NCBI RefSeq assembly: GCF_021654135.1
Contig: NZ_JAKGSD010000036.1
Location: 1-64,000, forward strand
Direction: 5' to 3'
Length of the DNA: 64,000 nucleotides
From: Amycolatopsis tucumanensis
GTDB taxonomy: Bacteria; Actinomycetota; Actinomycetes; Mycobacteriales; Pseudonocardiaceae
Below, piece by piece: positions 24,590 to 32,571 of this stretch (the first letter of the stretch is position 1; each line of letters opens with the position of its first letter). A program made the translations under genes and the position numbers. The notes below the pieces were generated by a model, which was not told where the DNA came from, did not search any database, and saw only the letters and a list, made by a program, of their open reading frames with translations.

Positions 24590-24735
24590 GCCTCCAGCGT
24601 CGGGCCGACCGTCACCACGCCGTGGTTGACGAGGAAGATCGCCGTGGCCTCGCCGAGATGAGGTCGGCAGTGTGCTCGAACCGCGGGCACGGCGGGCGGC
24701 TCGAAGAAGTTCGCGGCGTGGCTGCCAGTAACGTC
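24590..24735 (-). pseudogene. Class II aldolase/adducin gene fragment
   Basis: Read leftward, this stretch encodes VTGSHAANFFEPPAVPAVRA, then HLGEATAIFLVNHGVVTVGP and TLEA. The last part is the characteristic LxNHGVVxVG segment of class II aldolases, with its metal-binding His. No start, no rest of the domain and no ribosome site are present, so it is a remnant. It lies between two unrelated intact genes. Confidence 0.5.
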
Positions 24736-24830
24736 CGCTCGACCCGAACCCCCGCTTGAGTTGCGGTTTTGGCGGTGGGTCAGCAGGGTAGTCGCGAACG
24801 ACCGCCTTGAGCAGACAGGGCGGAGTGGGG

Positions 24831-25262
24831 ATGACGACGCGACCGATGACTGCCGAGCCGCCGCTGACGTTGGACCTCGAACCGGATACAGTGCCGCCCC
24901 TCGTGGCGGTACGGCAGTGGGCGGCGAGAGCGTTGTCCGATCTCGGCGAGGACCACCTGGTCGCGGTGCAGCTGGTGGCCACAGAGCTGCTGAGCAACGC
25001 CTACGAGCATGCCGGTGGTGCGCACCAGCTGCGGCTCCGGCGGCTCCGCGAGCCGTGCCGGACCGTGATCGAGGTGGACGACGGCAGCGACGAGCAACCC
25101 ACGGTAATGAGGGAGCGTGACCCGCGGGTGGCCGGCGGGCGCGGCCTGGCGATGGTGGACAAGCTGAGCAGCGCATGGGGCAGCCGGCCCCGCTCAGGCG
25201 GCGGCAAGACGGTATGGGGCACGATCGACTGCACCGTCTACCCCTGGGACCGCTGCCTCTGA
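24831..25262 (+). CDS. Anti-sigma-factor-type ATP-binding protein (HATPase_c_2)
   Basis: 143 residues from the ATG at 24831; an upstream in-frame start at 24807 is less likely. A GHKL ATPase domain: N-box ELLSNAYEHAGG, G1-like VDDGSDEQP, and G2 GGRGLAMVDKLSSAWG. Proteins of this size in actinobacteria are RsbW/SpoIIAB-like kinases acting on anti-sigma-antagonists, or stand-alone regulators of sigma factors. No sigma factor or STAS partner is adjacent, so the target is unknown. The upstream 24736-24830 presumably holds its promoter. Confidence 0.8.
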   Translation: MTTRPMTAEPPLTLDLEPDTVPPLVAVRQWAARALSDLGEDHLVAVQLVATELLSNAYEHAGGAHQLRLRRLREPCRTVIEVDDGSDEQPTVMRERDPRVAGGRGLAMVDKLSSAWGSRPRSGGGKTVWGTIDCTVYPWDRCL

Positions 25263-25500
25263 ACGCCGGAAACAGCAGGTCGTGGCTACCCGCAAGGAAA
25301 GCCGCGGTGAACGGCGTGTCCGACTGCCCCACGCGCGTCGGCCGCGGACACCAACGCCAGACCCCGGCCCGGCGCGGCGAGGCCGGAACTCATGAGTGAG
25401 CGACGGCTCCTTCGGTGATCAGGTGCTTGCGAACCGCACCACCGCTCGCGCTGAGTGAACTGCCTGCCCGTGGCCCTCGCCGCCTGCTCGTCCCGAACGG

Positions 25501-26160
25501 TCAGCCGCGGCCGAGCAGGGTGTCGCTGACGTGCTGGAGGTGGGCGCGCATCGCCTCGGCGGCGCCGTCGGGATCGCGGTCGCGGAGGGCTTCCACGATG
25601 TCGCTGTGCTCGCGGTGGTAGCAGCGGCGCAGTTCGGGCGTCGAGGTGCGGCGTTTGAGGCTTCCCCACACCGGCAGCGATCGCGCGGTGTTCATGACGT
25701 CGAACATCGTCATCAGCAGGCCGTTGTGCGCGGCCACGGCGATGGAGCGGTGCAGCAGCGCGTCGGAGCGTTCGAAACCCTCGAAGTCCTCCGCCGCGCC
25801 ACCGGCGTCCAGGACCTCACCGATGCGGGCGAGGTCGGCCTGGGTGGCCACCCGGGCGGCGACCATGGCGACCTGCGGCTCCAGCAACTGCCGGACCTGC
25901 ATGATCTCGGCGGGGCTGGTGTCCGACGGCGCGTCGGCGGCCGCGGTCACAGCATCGGTGAGGAAGGTCCCCCGCCCGACGTGCCGGCTCACCAAGCCGT
26001 CGCGTTCGAGCGCTTCCAGCGCGCGCCGGACCGCGCTGCGCGGGGCCGACAGCCGCGCCACCAGGTCCCGTTCGGTCGGCAGTTTCGCGCCGGGGCCCAG
26101 CGTGCCGTCCCGGGCGCCTTCCGCGACCAGGGCACGCAGGGACTGCTCCACCGTCGTCAT
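25501..26160 (-). CDS. GntR-family (FadR subgroup) transcriptional regulator
   Basis: 219 residues. The N-terminal winged helix (LPTERDLVARLSAPRSAVRRALEALERDGLVSRHVGRGTFL, residues about 27-67) is followed by an all-helical FCD ligand-binding domain (about 85-205) with scattered Asp/His residues that usually bind a metal and a carboxylate. Divergent from the FAA hydrolase operon at 26294. The gap between them is rich in ATTGGT repeats, so it most likely represses that operon and itself until a small acid effector binds. The region 25263-25500 downstream shows no gene. Confidence 0.88.
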   Translation of the reverse strand: MTTVEQSLRALVAEGARDGTLGPGAKLPTERDLVARLSAPRSAVRRALEALERDGLVSRHVGRGTFLTDAVTAAADAPSDTSPAEIMQVRQLLEPQVAMVAARVATQADLARIGEVLDAGGAAEDFEGFERSDALLHRSIAVAAHNGLLMTMFDVMNTARSLPVWGSLKRRTSTPELRRCYHREHSDIVEALRDRDPDGAAEAMRAHLQHVSDTLLGRG

Positions 26161-26180
26161 GGACCGACCTTACCACCGCC

Positions 26181-26289
26181 TGACCAATCGAGACCAATGA
26201 GCCAGCAACAAACTCGCAGTCGACAGCCTCCGTCGAAGCCCGTATGGTCTGACACCAGCAACATTGGTTTCGATTGGTTCAGATTGGTC
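26181..26289. promoter_or_regulatory. Repeated ATTGGT elements in the GntR/FAA-hydrolase promoter
   Basis: ACCAAT occurs twice, 10 bases apart, at 26183-26198. ATTGGT occurs three times with a 10-base period at 26263-26288, one helical turn apart, just before the ATG at 26294. The 16-base units at 26183-26198 and 26263-26278 are inverted copies with one mismatch. A separate TGGT-N5-ACCA palindrome lies at 26245-26257. Probable operators of the GntR protein. Confidence 0.6.
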
Positions 26290-26293
26290 GCAC

Positions 26294-27178
26294 ATGAAGC
26301 TGGTGACGTTCACCTCGGCGGGAACGGACCGGGTCGGCGTGGTGGACACCGCGTCCGGCCTGGTCCACGACGTCAGCGGGGTTCTGCCCGACGGCGCCGG
26401 AGTGCTCGAAGTCGTGGAGAACTGGGACGAACTCGGGCCCGTCCTGGCCCGGCAGGCCTCCGAGCAACCGGGAACGCCGCTGGACTCGGTGCGGCTGCGC
26501 GCGCCGATCCCGGCGCCCCGCCGCAACGTGTTCTGCGTCGGGAAGAACTACCGGGAACACGTCGCGGAGTTCGGCCGCAGCGGGTACGACACGCCGGGCC
26601 GCTCCGAGGCGCTGCCCGACAAACCCATCCTGTTCTCCAAGGCCACCACGTCGGTGACCGGCCCCTACGACGACGTCCAATCGCACCCCGGGGTCACCTC
26701 CGAACTGGACTACGAGGGTGAGCTCGCGGTCGTCATCGGCCGGGGCGGCCGCGGCATCAGCCGGGAGCGAGCCTTCGAGCACGTGTGGGGATACACCATC
26801 GTCAACGACGTCACCGCGCGGGATCTGCAGCGCGATCACAAACAGTGGCTGCTGGGCAAGTCGCTGGACACGCACTGCCCGATGGGCCCGTACGCCGTCA
26901 GCGCCGACGAGGTCCCCGACGTCACCGCGCTCGAGCTGGAGACCACGGTCAACGGCGAGAACCGCCAGCTGGCGCTGGTCAAGGACCTGATCTTCGACAT
27001 CCCGGACCTGATCGCCACCCTGTCGGCGGGCATCACGCTGCTGCCCGGCGACATCATCGCCACCGGCACCCCGGCCGGGGTCGGCATCGGGTTCGAGCCG
27101 CCGAAGTTCCTGTCCCGCGGGGACGTCGTCGAGGTCGCCATCACCGGCCTCGGTGTCCTGCGCAACCGGATCGTGTGA
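26294..27178 (+). CDS. Fumarylacetoacetate hydrolase family protein
   Basis: 294 residues from the ATG at 26294. The FAH fold is clear: FCVGKNYREHVAEFG (residues about 78-92), the metal Glu in the DYEGELAVVIG segment, GYTIVNDVTARDLQ, and the C-terminal PGDIIATGTPAGVGIGFEPPKFLSRGD. Enzymes of this type cleave acylpyruvates or act as hydratases or decarboxylases on 2-oxo acids, using Mg2+. It leads a three-gene operon with an alpha/beta hydrolase and an amidohydrolase under the divergent GntR regulator. The exact substrate is unknown. Confidence 0.87.
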   Translation: MKLVTFTSAGTDRVGVVDTASGLVHDVSGVLPDGAGVLEVVENWDELGPVLARQASEQPGTPLDSVRLRAPIPAPRRNVFCVGKNYREHVAEFGRSGYDTPGRSEALPDKPILFSKATTSVTGPYDDVQSHPGVTSELDYEGELAVVIGRGGRGISRERAFEHVWGYTIVNDVTARDLQRDHKQWLLGKSLDTHCPMGPYAVSADEVPDVTALELETTVNGENRQLALVKDLIFDIPDLIATLSAGITLLPGDIIATGTPAGVGIGFEPPKFLSRGDVVEVAITGLGVLRNRIV

Positions 27179-27189
27179 GGGAGACCGAC

Positions 27190-27951
27190 ATGAACGTCAA
27201 TGGTGCGAACCTGGCCGTCGAGGTCGACGGCGACGGCCCCGCGGTGCTGATGGTGCACGGCCTGGGCGGCACGACCAACCTCTACCAGGTCCAGGCCGCC
27301 GCCTTGGCCGAACGCTTCCGGGTGATCCGCGTCGACTCCGCCGGGGCCGGCCGCTCCGGTCTCCGGGACGGCATCAGCATCACCACGCACGCCCACGACC
27401 TCGCCGCCGTCCTCGACGCGCTCGGCGTCGAAACGGCCGCGGTCGTGGGCCATTCGATGGGCACGCTGATCGCGCGCGAACTCGCCTCCCGGTACCCCGC
27501 GAAGGTGTCCGCACTCGCGCTGCTCGGCGCGGTCGCCGAACCTGCCGAAGCCGGACGGCAAGCCCAGCGGGACCGGGCGGCCACCCTGCGCGCCCAGGGC
27601 GCCGCGGCCGTGGCGCCCGGCGTCGTCGCCAACGCCCTGTCCGAGGCGACCCGCCGGGACAAGCCCGAGGTCGCCGCGTTCGTGCGCGAGCTGGTCATGC
27701 GTCAGGACCCGGAAGGCTACGCCCGCAACTGCGAGGCACTGGCCGCGGCGGAAGATCCGGGGCCGGTGCCCGCGCACCTCCCCCTGCTCCTGGTCACCGG
27801 CGCCGACGACAAGGTCGGTCCTCCCGCCGTCAGCGAGAACCTGGCCGCCGCGCACGGCAACGCCACACTCGAGGTCCTGCCCGGCGTGGGCCACTGGACG
27901 CCGCTGGAAGCCGCCCGCGACACCACCGCACTCCTGCAGAAGTTCCTCTGA
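27190..27951 (+). CDS. Alpha/beta hydrolase
   Basis: 253 residues from the ATG at 27190, 11 bases after the previous stop. The oxyanion motif HGLGGTT, the nucleophile elbow GHSMGTL with Ser, and a C-terminal catalytic His in GVGHWTP are present, with an acidic residue before it (VTGADDKV). It resembles meta-cleavage-product hydrolases and 3-oxoadipate enol-lactonases. With the FAH-type and amidohydrolase neighbours it probably cleaves a C-C, ester or lactone bond in one catabolic route. No export signal. Confidence 0.85.
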   Translation: MNVNGANLAVEVDGDGPAVLMVHGLGGTTNLYQVQAAALAERFRVIRVDSAGAGRSGLRDGISITTHAHDLAAVLDALGVETAAVVGHSMGTLIARELASRYPAKVSALALLGAVAEPAEAGRQAQRDRAATLRAQGAAAVAPGVVANALSEATRRDKPEVAAFVRELVMRQDPEGYARNCEALAAAEDPGPVPAHLPLLLVTGADDKVGPPAVSENLAAAHGNATLEVLPGVGHWTPLEAARDTTALLQKFL

Positions 27952-27980
27952 TCCCAACCCCTCAACGACGAGGAGAGCCC

Positions 27981-29219
27981 ATGTCCATCCCGGCGAACAA
28001 GACCCTGTTCCGCGACGTGTCCATTCTGGACTCCACCGGCGCCGAGCCCTACCGGGGAGACGTCCTGGTCGACCACGACCGCATCGTCTCGGTCGGCGCG
28101 ACCGCGCCGGGCGCCGCGGACGGCGCCCGGGTGATCGAGGGCCGCGGCCGCACGCTGATGTCCGGCCTGTGCGACGCGCACACCCACTTCACCTGGAATA
28201 ACAGCGGCGACCTCGACGGCCTGGCCGCCCTGCCGGTCGAGGAGCACCTGCTTTTCGCGGTCGAGTCCGCCCGCTCCTACATCGACTCCGGCTACACCAT
28301 GTGCCTCGGCGCCGCCTCCGCCAAGGACCGCCTCGACGTGGTCTGCCGAGACGCCATCAACGCCGGCCGCGTCCCCGGCCCCCGCTACCTGGCCAACGGG
28401 CCGGAGATCGCCGTCACCGGGGGCGAACTGGTCAAGGGCATCACCTGGTTCGCCGACGGCCCCGAAGAGATGCGCAAGGCGGTGCGCCGTCTGATCGAGA
28501 TCGGCGTCGACCAGATCAAGCTGTCCATGACCGGCGAGGAGATCACCGGCACCCAGCGCGCCGAGGACACCTACATGTCCGACGAGGAGGTCGCCGCGGC
28601 GGTCACCGAAGCGCACCGGCGCGGCAAGCGGGTCTGCGCGCACGCGCGCAGCGCCGAAAGCGTCAAGATGTGCGTGCGGCACGGCGTCGACATCGTCTAC
28701 CACGCCAGCTTCACCGACGAAGAAGGCATGGATCTGCTGGAGTCGGCCAAGGACTGGATCTTCGTCGCACCGGGCGTGAACTGGCTGGTGGCCACCCTCT
28801 ACGAGGCCGCCGACTTCGGCTATCCCCAGGAAGCCGCCGAAGCCGCCGGCTACAAGCGCGAACTGGAGATGGCCACCGCCGCGATGATCGAGATGCACAG
28901 GCGCGGCATCCGCGTCCTGCCCGGTGGGGATTACGGCTTCGCCTGGACGCCGCACGGCACCTACGCCCGCGACCTGCAGCACTTCGTCGAACGCTTCGAA
29001 TACACCCCGATGGAGGCGATCCTGGCCGCCACCGCATTGGGCGGGGAGATCATGCTGCGGCCGCACGAGCTCGGCAAGGTCCAGCCCGGCTACCTCGCCG
29101 ATCTGCTCCTCGTCGACGGCGACCCGCTCGCCGACATCACCGTCCTGCAGGACCACGACAAGCTGCACTACATCATGAAGGACGGCAAGTTCCACAAGGA
29201 AACCCCCGACCAGCGGTGA
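27981..29219 (+). CDS. Metal-dependent amidohydrolase family protein
   Basis: 412 residues from the ATG at 27981, after GAGGAGA. A binuclear-type amidohydrolase: DAHTHF gives the HxH metal pair, Lys in QIKLSMTGEE is probably carboxylated, and CAHARS, VYHAS and GGDYGF supply the other ligands. The small beta-sandwich domain is formed by the N- and C-termini (ending GYLADLLLVDGDPLADITVL). It resembles imidazolonepropionase-like and peptidase-like enzymes in actinobacterial catabolic clusters. It is the last gene of the GntR-controlled operon, followed by a hairpin at 29230-29256. Confidence 0.85.
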   Translation: MSIPANKTLFRDVSILDSTGAEPYRGDVLVDHDRIVSVGATAPGAADGARVIEGRGRTLMSGLCDAHTHFTWNNSGDLDGLAALPVEEHLLFAVESARSYIDSGYTMCLGAASAKDRLDVVCRDAINAGRVPGPRYLANGPEIAVTGGELVKGITWFADGPEEMRKAVRRLIEIGVDQIKLSMTGEEITGTQRAEDTYMSDEEVAAAVTEAHRRGKRVCAHARSAESVKMCVRHGVDIVYHASFTDEEGMDLLESAKDWIFVAPGVNWLVATLYEAADFGYPQEAAEAAGYKRELEMATAAMIEMHRRGIRVLPGGDYGFAWTPHGTYARDLQHFVERFEYTPMEAILAATALGGEIMLRPHELGKVQPGYLADLLLVDGDPLADITVLQDHDKLHYIMKDGKFHKETPDQR

Positions 29220-29229
29220 CCACCCCGTC

Positions 29230-29256
29230 GGCCGCCCGGCACCGCGCCGGGCGGCC
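29230..29256 (+). terminator. Hairpin after the amidohydrolase gene
   Basis: Perfect 11-bp inverted repeat (29230-29240 and 29246-29256) with a 5-base loop, 10 bases after the stop of the amidohydrolase gene and before the DUF1636 gene. T-poor, as usual in such GC-rich genomes. Confidence 0.6.
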
Positions 29257-29279
29257 GTTACCGTGCCCCGAGGAACACG

Positions 29280-29630
29280 ATGCCTCTGCTCGTCTGCCGC
29301 ACCTGCCCCCGCTACGACACCCACCGCACCGGCCAGTTCGGCCACGCGCTGCTCGCCGCGCTCGCCACACACCCCGGCGCGGACGGGATCACCGTCCGAA
29401 GTGTCCAGTGCCTCGGCGGCTGCCCCCGCGACGGGGTGGTCGCCGTGGACGGCCCCGGCAAGACCCGGGTCCGCTTCGCCGGCCTGACGCCCGGGGACGC
29501 CGAGGCGATCCTGGAAGCAGCACGCGCCCACGACGCCTGCCCCAGCGGCGATCCCGCCGACTGGGTGGTGCCCGGGGGCCTCGAAACCCGGATCAGCTCC
29601 GTCACGGTCAAACGCGCACCACGCGCGTGA
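29280..29630 (+). CDS. DUF1636 family small cysteine protein
   Basis: 116 residues from the ATG at 29280, preceded by GAGGA. Four Cys in CRTC (residues 6-9) and CLGGC resemble a ferredoxin-like or metal-binding arrangement as in DUF1636 proteins; a further Cys lies near residue 82. Family members are often encoded near cobalamin or metal-uptake genes, but none are here. The role is unknown. It lies between the GntR-controlled operon and the convergent LysR gene, with its own ribosome site after the hairpin, so it may be transcribed separately. Confidence 0.7.
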   Translation: MPLLVCRTCPRYDTHRTGQFGHALLAALATHPGADGITVRSVQCLGGCPRDGVVAVDGPGKTRVRFAGLTPGDAEAILEAARAHDACPSGDPADWVVPGGLETRISSVTVKRAPRA

Positions 29631-29654
29631 GCCGGGCCCGGATCTGCCGGCGAC

Positions 29655-30509
29655 CTAGAGCGCCTGGCGGCGCTCGCCGGTGGCGGCGAGCGCCGCCGCC
29701 ACGAACGAGGCGACGAGTGGACGGCGGTCCAGCTCCGCCCATGCAAGGACGATCTCGCTGGCGGGGGCGTCGACGACCGGGACGCACACGATTCCCGGCG
29801 GCACGGGTTCCACCAGCGAGCGCGGAAGCACCGCGATCGTCCGGCCGAGCACGATCATCTGGATCATCTGGGGCACGTCCACCAGCTCCGGCCCCGTCCC
29901 GCCGCCGGGCACGCCTTTCCACCGCGGCATCGTTTCGTGCTCGAGGTCGGCCAGCCGCACCTCCTCGCGCGCGGCCAGCCGGTGATCGGCGGGGAGAATC
30001 GCAACCCGGTCCTCGACGTGGAGCGCCTCGTACGCCAGCCCCGTGAGATCGTCGAACGGCGCGTACAGCAGTGCCAGGTCGGCCCGGCCGTCGCGCACGT
30101 AGTCCGCGCGGTCGGTGGCACCACCGAACAGGATGTCGACCCGGCGTGCGTCGGGCAGCTGGGCGTAAGCGGTGAGAATGCCCGACAGCAGGTTCGCGTC
30201 GCCGCCCGGTTTGATCACGAGCCGCAGATGCGCGTCCGCGTCACCAGCCTGTCGCGCCTGCTGCACCGCGACGCTCATCGCGTTCAGCGCATGGCGGCCG
30301 TGGTACAGCAAGGCCTCCCCCGCCGCCGTGAGCGAGACGCGCCTGCTCGAACGCACGAACAGCTGCACCCCGAGCCGCTCCTCGACGCGTCGGATCGCTT
30401 TCGACAGCGCCGGCTGGGCGATCGACAGGCGCACCGCGGCACGGCCGAAATGCAGCTCCTCCGCGACCGCGACGAAGTAGGCCAGCTCGCGCGTTTCGAC
30501 CTCGATCAT
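29655..30509 (-). CDS. LysR-family transcriptional regulator
   Basis: 284 residues from the ATG at 30509. The N-terminal helix-turn-helix (LAYFVAVAEELHFGRAAVRLSIAQPALSKAIRRVEERLGVQLFVRSSRRVSLT) is canonical; the rest is a two-lobed periplasmic-binding-protein-like effector domain. It is divergent from the small gene at 30580, and the 70-base gap has a dyad compatible with a LysR site. The small gene and the SDR remnant after it are the likely former target operon. Confidence 0.88.
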   Translation of the reverse strand: MIEVETRELAYFVAVAEELHFGRAAVRLSIAQPALSKAIRRVEERLGVQLFVRSSRRVSLTAAGEALLYHGRHALNAMSVAVQQARQAGDADAHLRLVIKPGGDANLLSGILTAYAQLPDARRVDILFGGATDRADYVRDGRADLALLYAPFDDLTGLAYEALHVEDRVAILPADHRLAAREEVRLADLEHETMPRWKGVPGGGTGPELVDVPQMIQMIVLGRTIAVLPRSLVEPVPPGIVCVPVVDAPASEIVLAWAELDRRPLVASFVAAALAATGERRQAL

Positions 30510-30516
30510 GCCTCCA

Positions 30517-30538
30517 GGTTATCGCTGGATGGCGAACC
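30517..30538. promoter_or_regulatory. Possible LysR-type dyad
   Basis: GGTT at 30517-30520 and AACC at 30535-30538 bracket an imperfect dyad (inner CGC and GCG) in the gap between the LysR gene and its divergent neighbour. Confidence 0.3.
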
Positions 30539-30579
30539 GGTCTTGGACTCCGCACCGCCTCCGCTGCTTGAATCGGTTC

Positions 30580-30897
30580 GTGCTCAACCACACCATGATT
30601 GTCTCCTTCGACCAGCCCATCCCCGACGCCGAGCTGGATCAATACCTGAAAGACATCGAAAACCTGATGCTGGGCTCCGGACGCGTCCAGACCTTCTCGG
30701 CCCGGCGCCACATCCGCGTGCCCGCCGACGACCACAGTCCCGTCTTCGTCGCCAGCGCGATCATCCAGCTCGGAGTCGCCGACCTCGACGCGCTCAACGC
30801 GGTCTTCACGGTGCCCGGCACCGAGGAGCTCATCCAGCGCTGGCAGTCGCGGCATCCCTACCAGGTCGTCTGGATCAACCACAAGGCCCTGTCGTGA
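30580..30897 (+). CDS. Small uncharacterised protein beside the LysR gene
   Basis: 105 residues from a GTG at 30580; an ATG at 30595 would remove five residues. I do not recognise a named family. The mixed alpha/beta pattern (HTMIVSFDQPIPDAELDQYL, ARRHIRVPADDHSPVFVASAIIQLGV, and a C-terminal VVWINH strand) resembles the dimeric ferredoxin-like folds of EthD/Dabb-type proteins. Its stop overlaps the start of an SDR remnant by 3 bases, so it was probably the first gene of an operon now damaged. Divergent from the LysR regulator. Confidence 0.55.
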   Translation: MLNHTMIVSFDQPIPDAELDQYLKDIENLMLGSGRVQTFSARRHIRVPADDHSPVFVASAIIQLGVADLDALNAVFTVPGTEELIQRWQSRHPYQVVWINHKALS

Positions 30898-30971
30898 CCG
30901 ACTTCGCGGGGAAGGCCGGACTGGTCACCGGCGCCGCGGTCTGGCTCTGCTCCACACAGGCCTCCTACGTG
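30894..30971 (+). pseudogene. SDR gene collapsed by internal deletion
   Basis: From a GTG at 30894 that overlaps the previous stop, the frame reads VTDFAGKAGLVTGAA, the start of a short-chain dehydrogenase up to its cofactor motif. It then continues directly into VWLCSTQASYV, which corresponds to the C-terminal VxWLCSxxASYV segment of the same family. The central roughly 170 residues, with the Ser-Tyr-Lys active site, are missing. The sequence after 30971 no longer matches the family. Confidence 0.65.
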
Positions 30972-31027
30972 CTGCCAGCCACTTCCGGCACTCCATCCGG
31001 CCGGTGCTCGACAACGGCCACTCCAGG

Positions 31028-31059
31028 GGGTGCCCCGGACCGGCTGGCCCGGGGCACCC
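31028..31059. terminator. Hairpin between SDR remnant and MHS transporter gene
   Basis: Perfect 11-bp inverted repeat (31028-31038 and 31049-31059) with a 10-base loop, 18 bases beyond the leftward transporter stop at 31078. It may serve transcripts from both sides. Confidence 0.55.
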
Positions 31060-31077
31060 ACACTCCGCGAGCCGCTG

Positions 31078-32463
31078 TCACCCAGCCTCGCCGGGCTTCG
31101 TGGAGGCCGGCACGCCGCAGCCCGCGCCTGCGCCCGGGCTCTCGACCGGGCTGTCCAATGCGGACAAGGACATACCCTTCGTCTCACGGGTCGCGACCAC
31201 CGCGATGGTCGAGATGATCGCGGCGACCGCCAGGTACAGCGCGATCGGGATCGACGAGCCGAAGCTCTTGAGCAGCGTCGCGGTGATGAACGGCGCCAGG
31301 GAGCCCGCGAAGATCGACGTCGTCTGGTAGCCGAGTGACACACCTGCGTAGCGCATCCGCGTCGGGAACAGCTCGGCCATCATCGCCGGCTGCGGGGCGT
31401 ACATCAGGCCGTGCACGGCGACCCCCAGGACCAGCGCCAGCACGATCAGCACCGGGGATCCGGTGTCCATCAGCGGGAACCCGGCGAAACCCCATCCGAT
31501 CATGGCGACCGAACCGGCGAGGAACACCGGACGGCGTCCCCACCGGTCCGCGAGGTGGCCGAACAACGGGACCAGCATCATGTGCGCGAGGTGCGCGAAC
31601 ACCAGGAGCAACAGGATGTCGGTCGTGCTGCTGCCCACCCGCAGCGCCAGGTACGTGATCGAGAACGTCACCACCACCTGGTACAGGATGTTCTCACCGA
31701 CCCGCGCGCCCATCGCCACGAGGACACCGCGCGGGTACTGCCGCACCACCTCGATGATCGAAGTCCGCTCGTTCGCCCGCGCCTGCGCCTTCTCCAGCGA
31801 CTCCAGGAAGATCGGAGCCTCCTCCACCTGCGTGCGGATGTAGTAACCGATCAGCACGATGACCGCCGAGGCCCAGAACGCGGTGCGCCAGCCCCAGGAC
31901 AGGAACTGCTCCGGTGAGAGCGCTCCCGACAGTCCGAGCAGGACCACCGTCGCGACCAGGTTGCCGATCGGCAGCCCGGCCTGGGGCCAGCTGGACCAGA
32001 ACGCCCGGCTGCGGTCCGGGCTGTGCTCCCCCACCAGCAACACCGCGCCACCCCACTCGCCGCCGAGGGCGAAGCCCTGTACGAACCGCAGGAGCACCAG
32101 GATCATCGGCGCCCAGTACCCGATCGAAGCGAAGGCTGGAACACAGCCGATCGCGAACGTCGCCGCCCCGACCAGCAACAGGCTCAGCTGCAGGAGCTTC
32201 TTCCTGCCGAGACGGTCACCGAAGTGCCCGAAGACGATCCCGCCGAGCGGGCGCGCGACGAAGCCCACCGCGTAGATGAGCAGAGCGTTGATCACACCGT
32301 CGAGCGGCTGGCCGGACCGAGGGAAGAACAACGCGCCGAAAACGAGCGCCGAGGACGCCGAATAGAGCAGGAACTCGTACCACTCGGCGACTGTGCCGGC
32401 CATCGAAGCCGCCACGACCTTGCGCAGCCCGCTCGGCGGCGGGCTCGCTTGCTGTGCTCGCAT
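31078..32463 (-). CDS. MHS-family MFS transporter (metabolite:H+ symporter type)
   Basis: 461 residues from the ATG at 32463, with an AAAGGAG ribosome site. About 12 membrane segments; MHS signatures include GTVAEWYEFLLYSASSAL in TM1, FVARPLGGIVFGHFGDRLGRKK, and FVQGFALGGEWGGAVLLVGEH. MHS porters import carboxylates, betaines or shikimate-like compounds with protons. A perfect LacI-type operator lies 26 bases upstream. It probably imports the substrate of the CoA-transferase/enoyl-CoA-hydratase pair encoded upstream. The C-terminal tail (residues about 435-461) is Pro/Gly-rich and cytoplasmic. Confidence 0.85.
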   Translation of the reverse strand: MRAQQASPPPSGLRKVVAASMAGTVAEWYEFLLYSASSALVFGALFFPRSGQPLDGVINALLIYAVGFVARPLGGIVFGHFGDRLGRKKLLQLSLLLVGAATFAIGCVPAFASIGYWAPMILVLLRFVQGFALGGEWGGAVLLVGEHSPDRSRAFWSSWPQAGLPIGNLVATVVLLGLSGALSPEQFLSWGWRTAFWASAVIVLIGYYIRTQVEEAPIFLESLEKAQARANERTSIIEVVRQYPRGVLVAMGARVGENILYQVVVTFSITYLALRVGSSTTDILLLLVFAHLAHMMLVPLFGHLADRWGRRPVFLAGSVAMIGWGFAGFPLMDTGSPVLIVLALVLGVAVHGLMYAPQPAMMAELFPTRMRYAGVSLGYQTTSIFAGSLAPFITATLLKSFGSSIPIALYLAVAAIISTIAVVATRETKGMSLSALDSPVESPGAGAGCGVPASTKPGEAG

Positions 32464-32488
32464 GGATGACTCCTTTGTCGATGAGAAA

Positions 32489-32506
32489 TGCACAACCGGT
32501 TGTGCA
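32489..32506. promoter_or_regulatory. LacI-type operator upstream of the MHS transporter
   Basis: TGCACAACCGGTTGTGCA at 32489-32506 is a perfect 18-bp palindrome. The same sequence recurs within 35774-35793 at the LacI regulator promoter, linking this transporter to that regulator. Confidence 0.8.
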
Positions 32507-32571
32507 GTGCGGGTAGAACTGTCGGCGCGCGTCACCGTCCGTGGACGCGCGGTCAGAAGTGGTGTGGCGGA

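Noticed and set aside
25263..25500. Possible small gene between the anti-sigma ATPase and the GntR gene.
   Set aside because: Short open frames exist on both strands, but none has a ribosome site, domain or conserved-looking composition.
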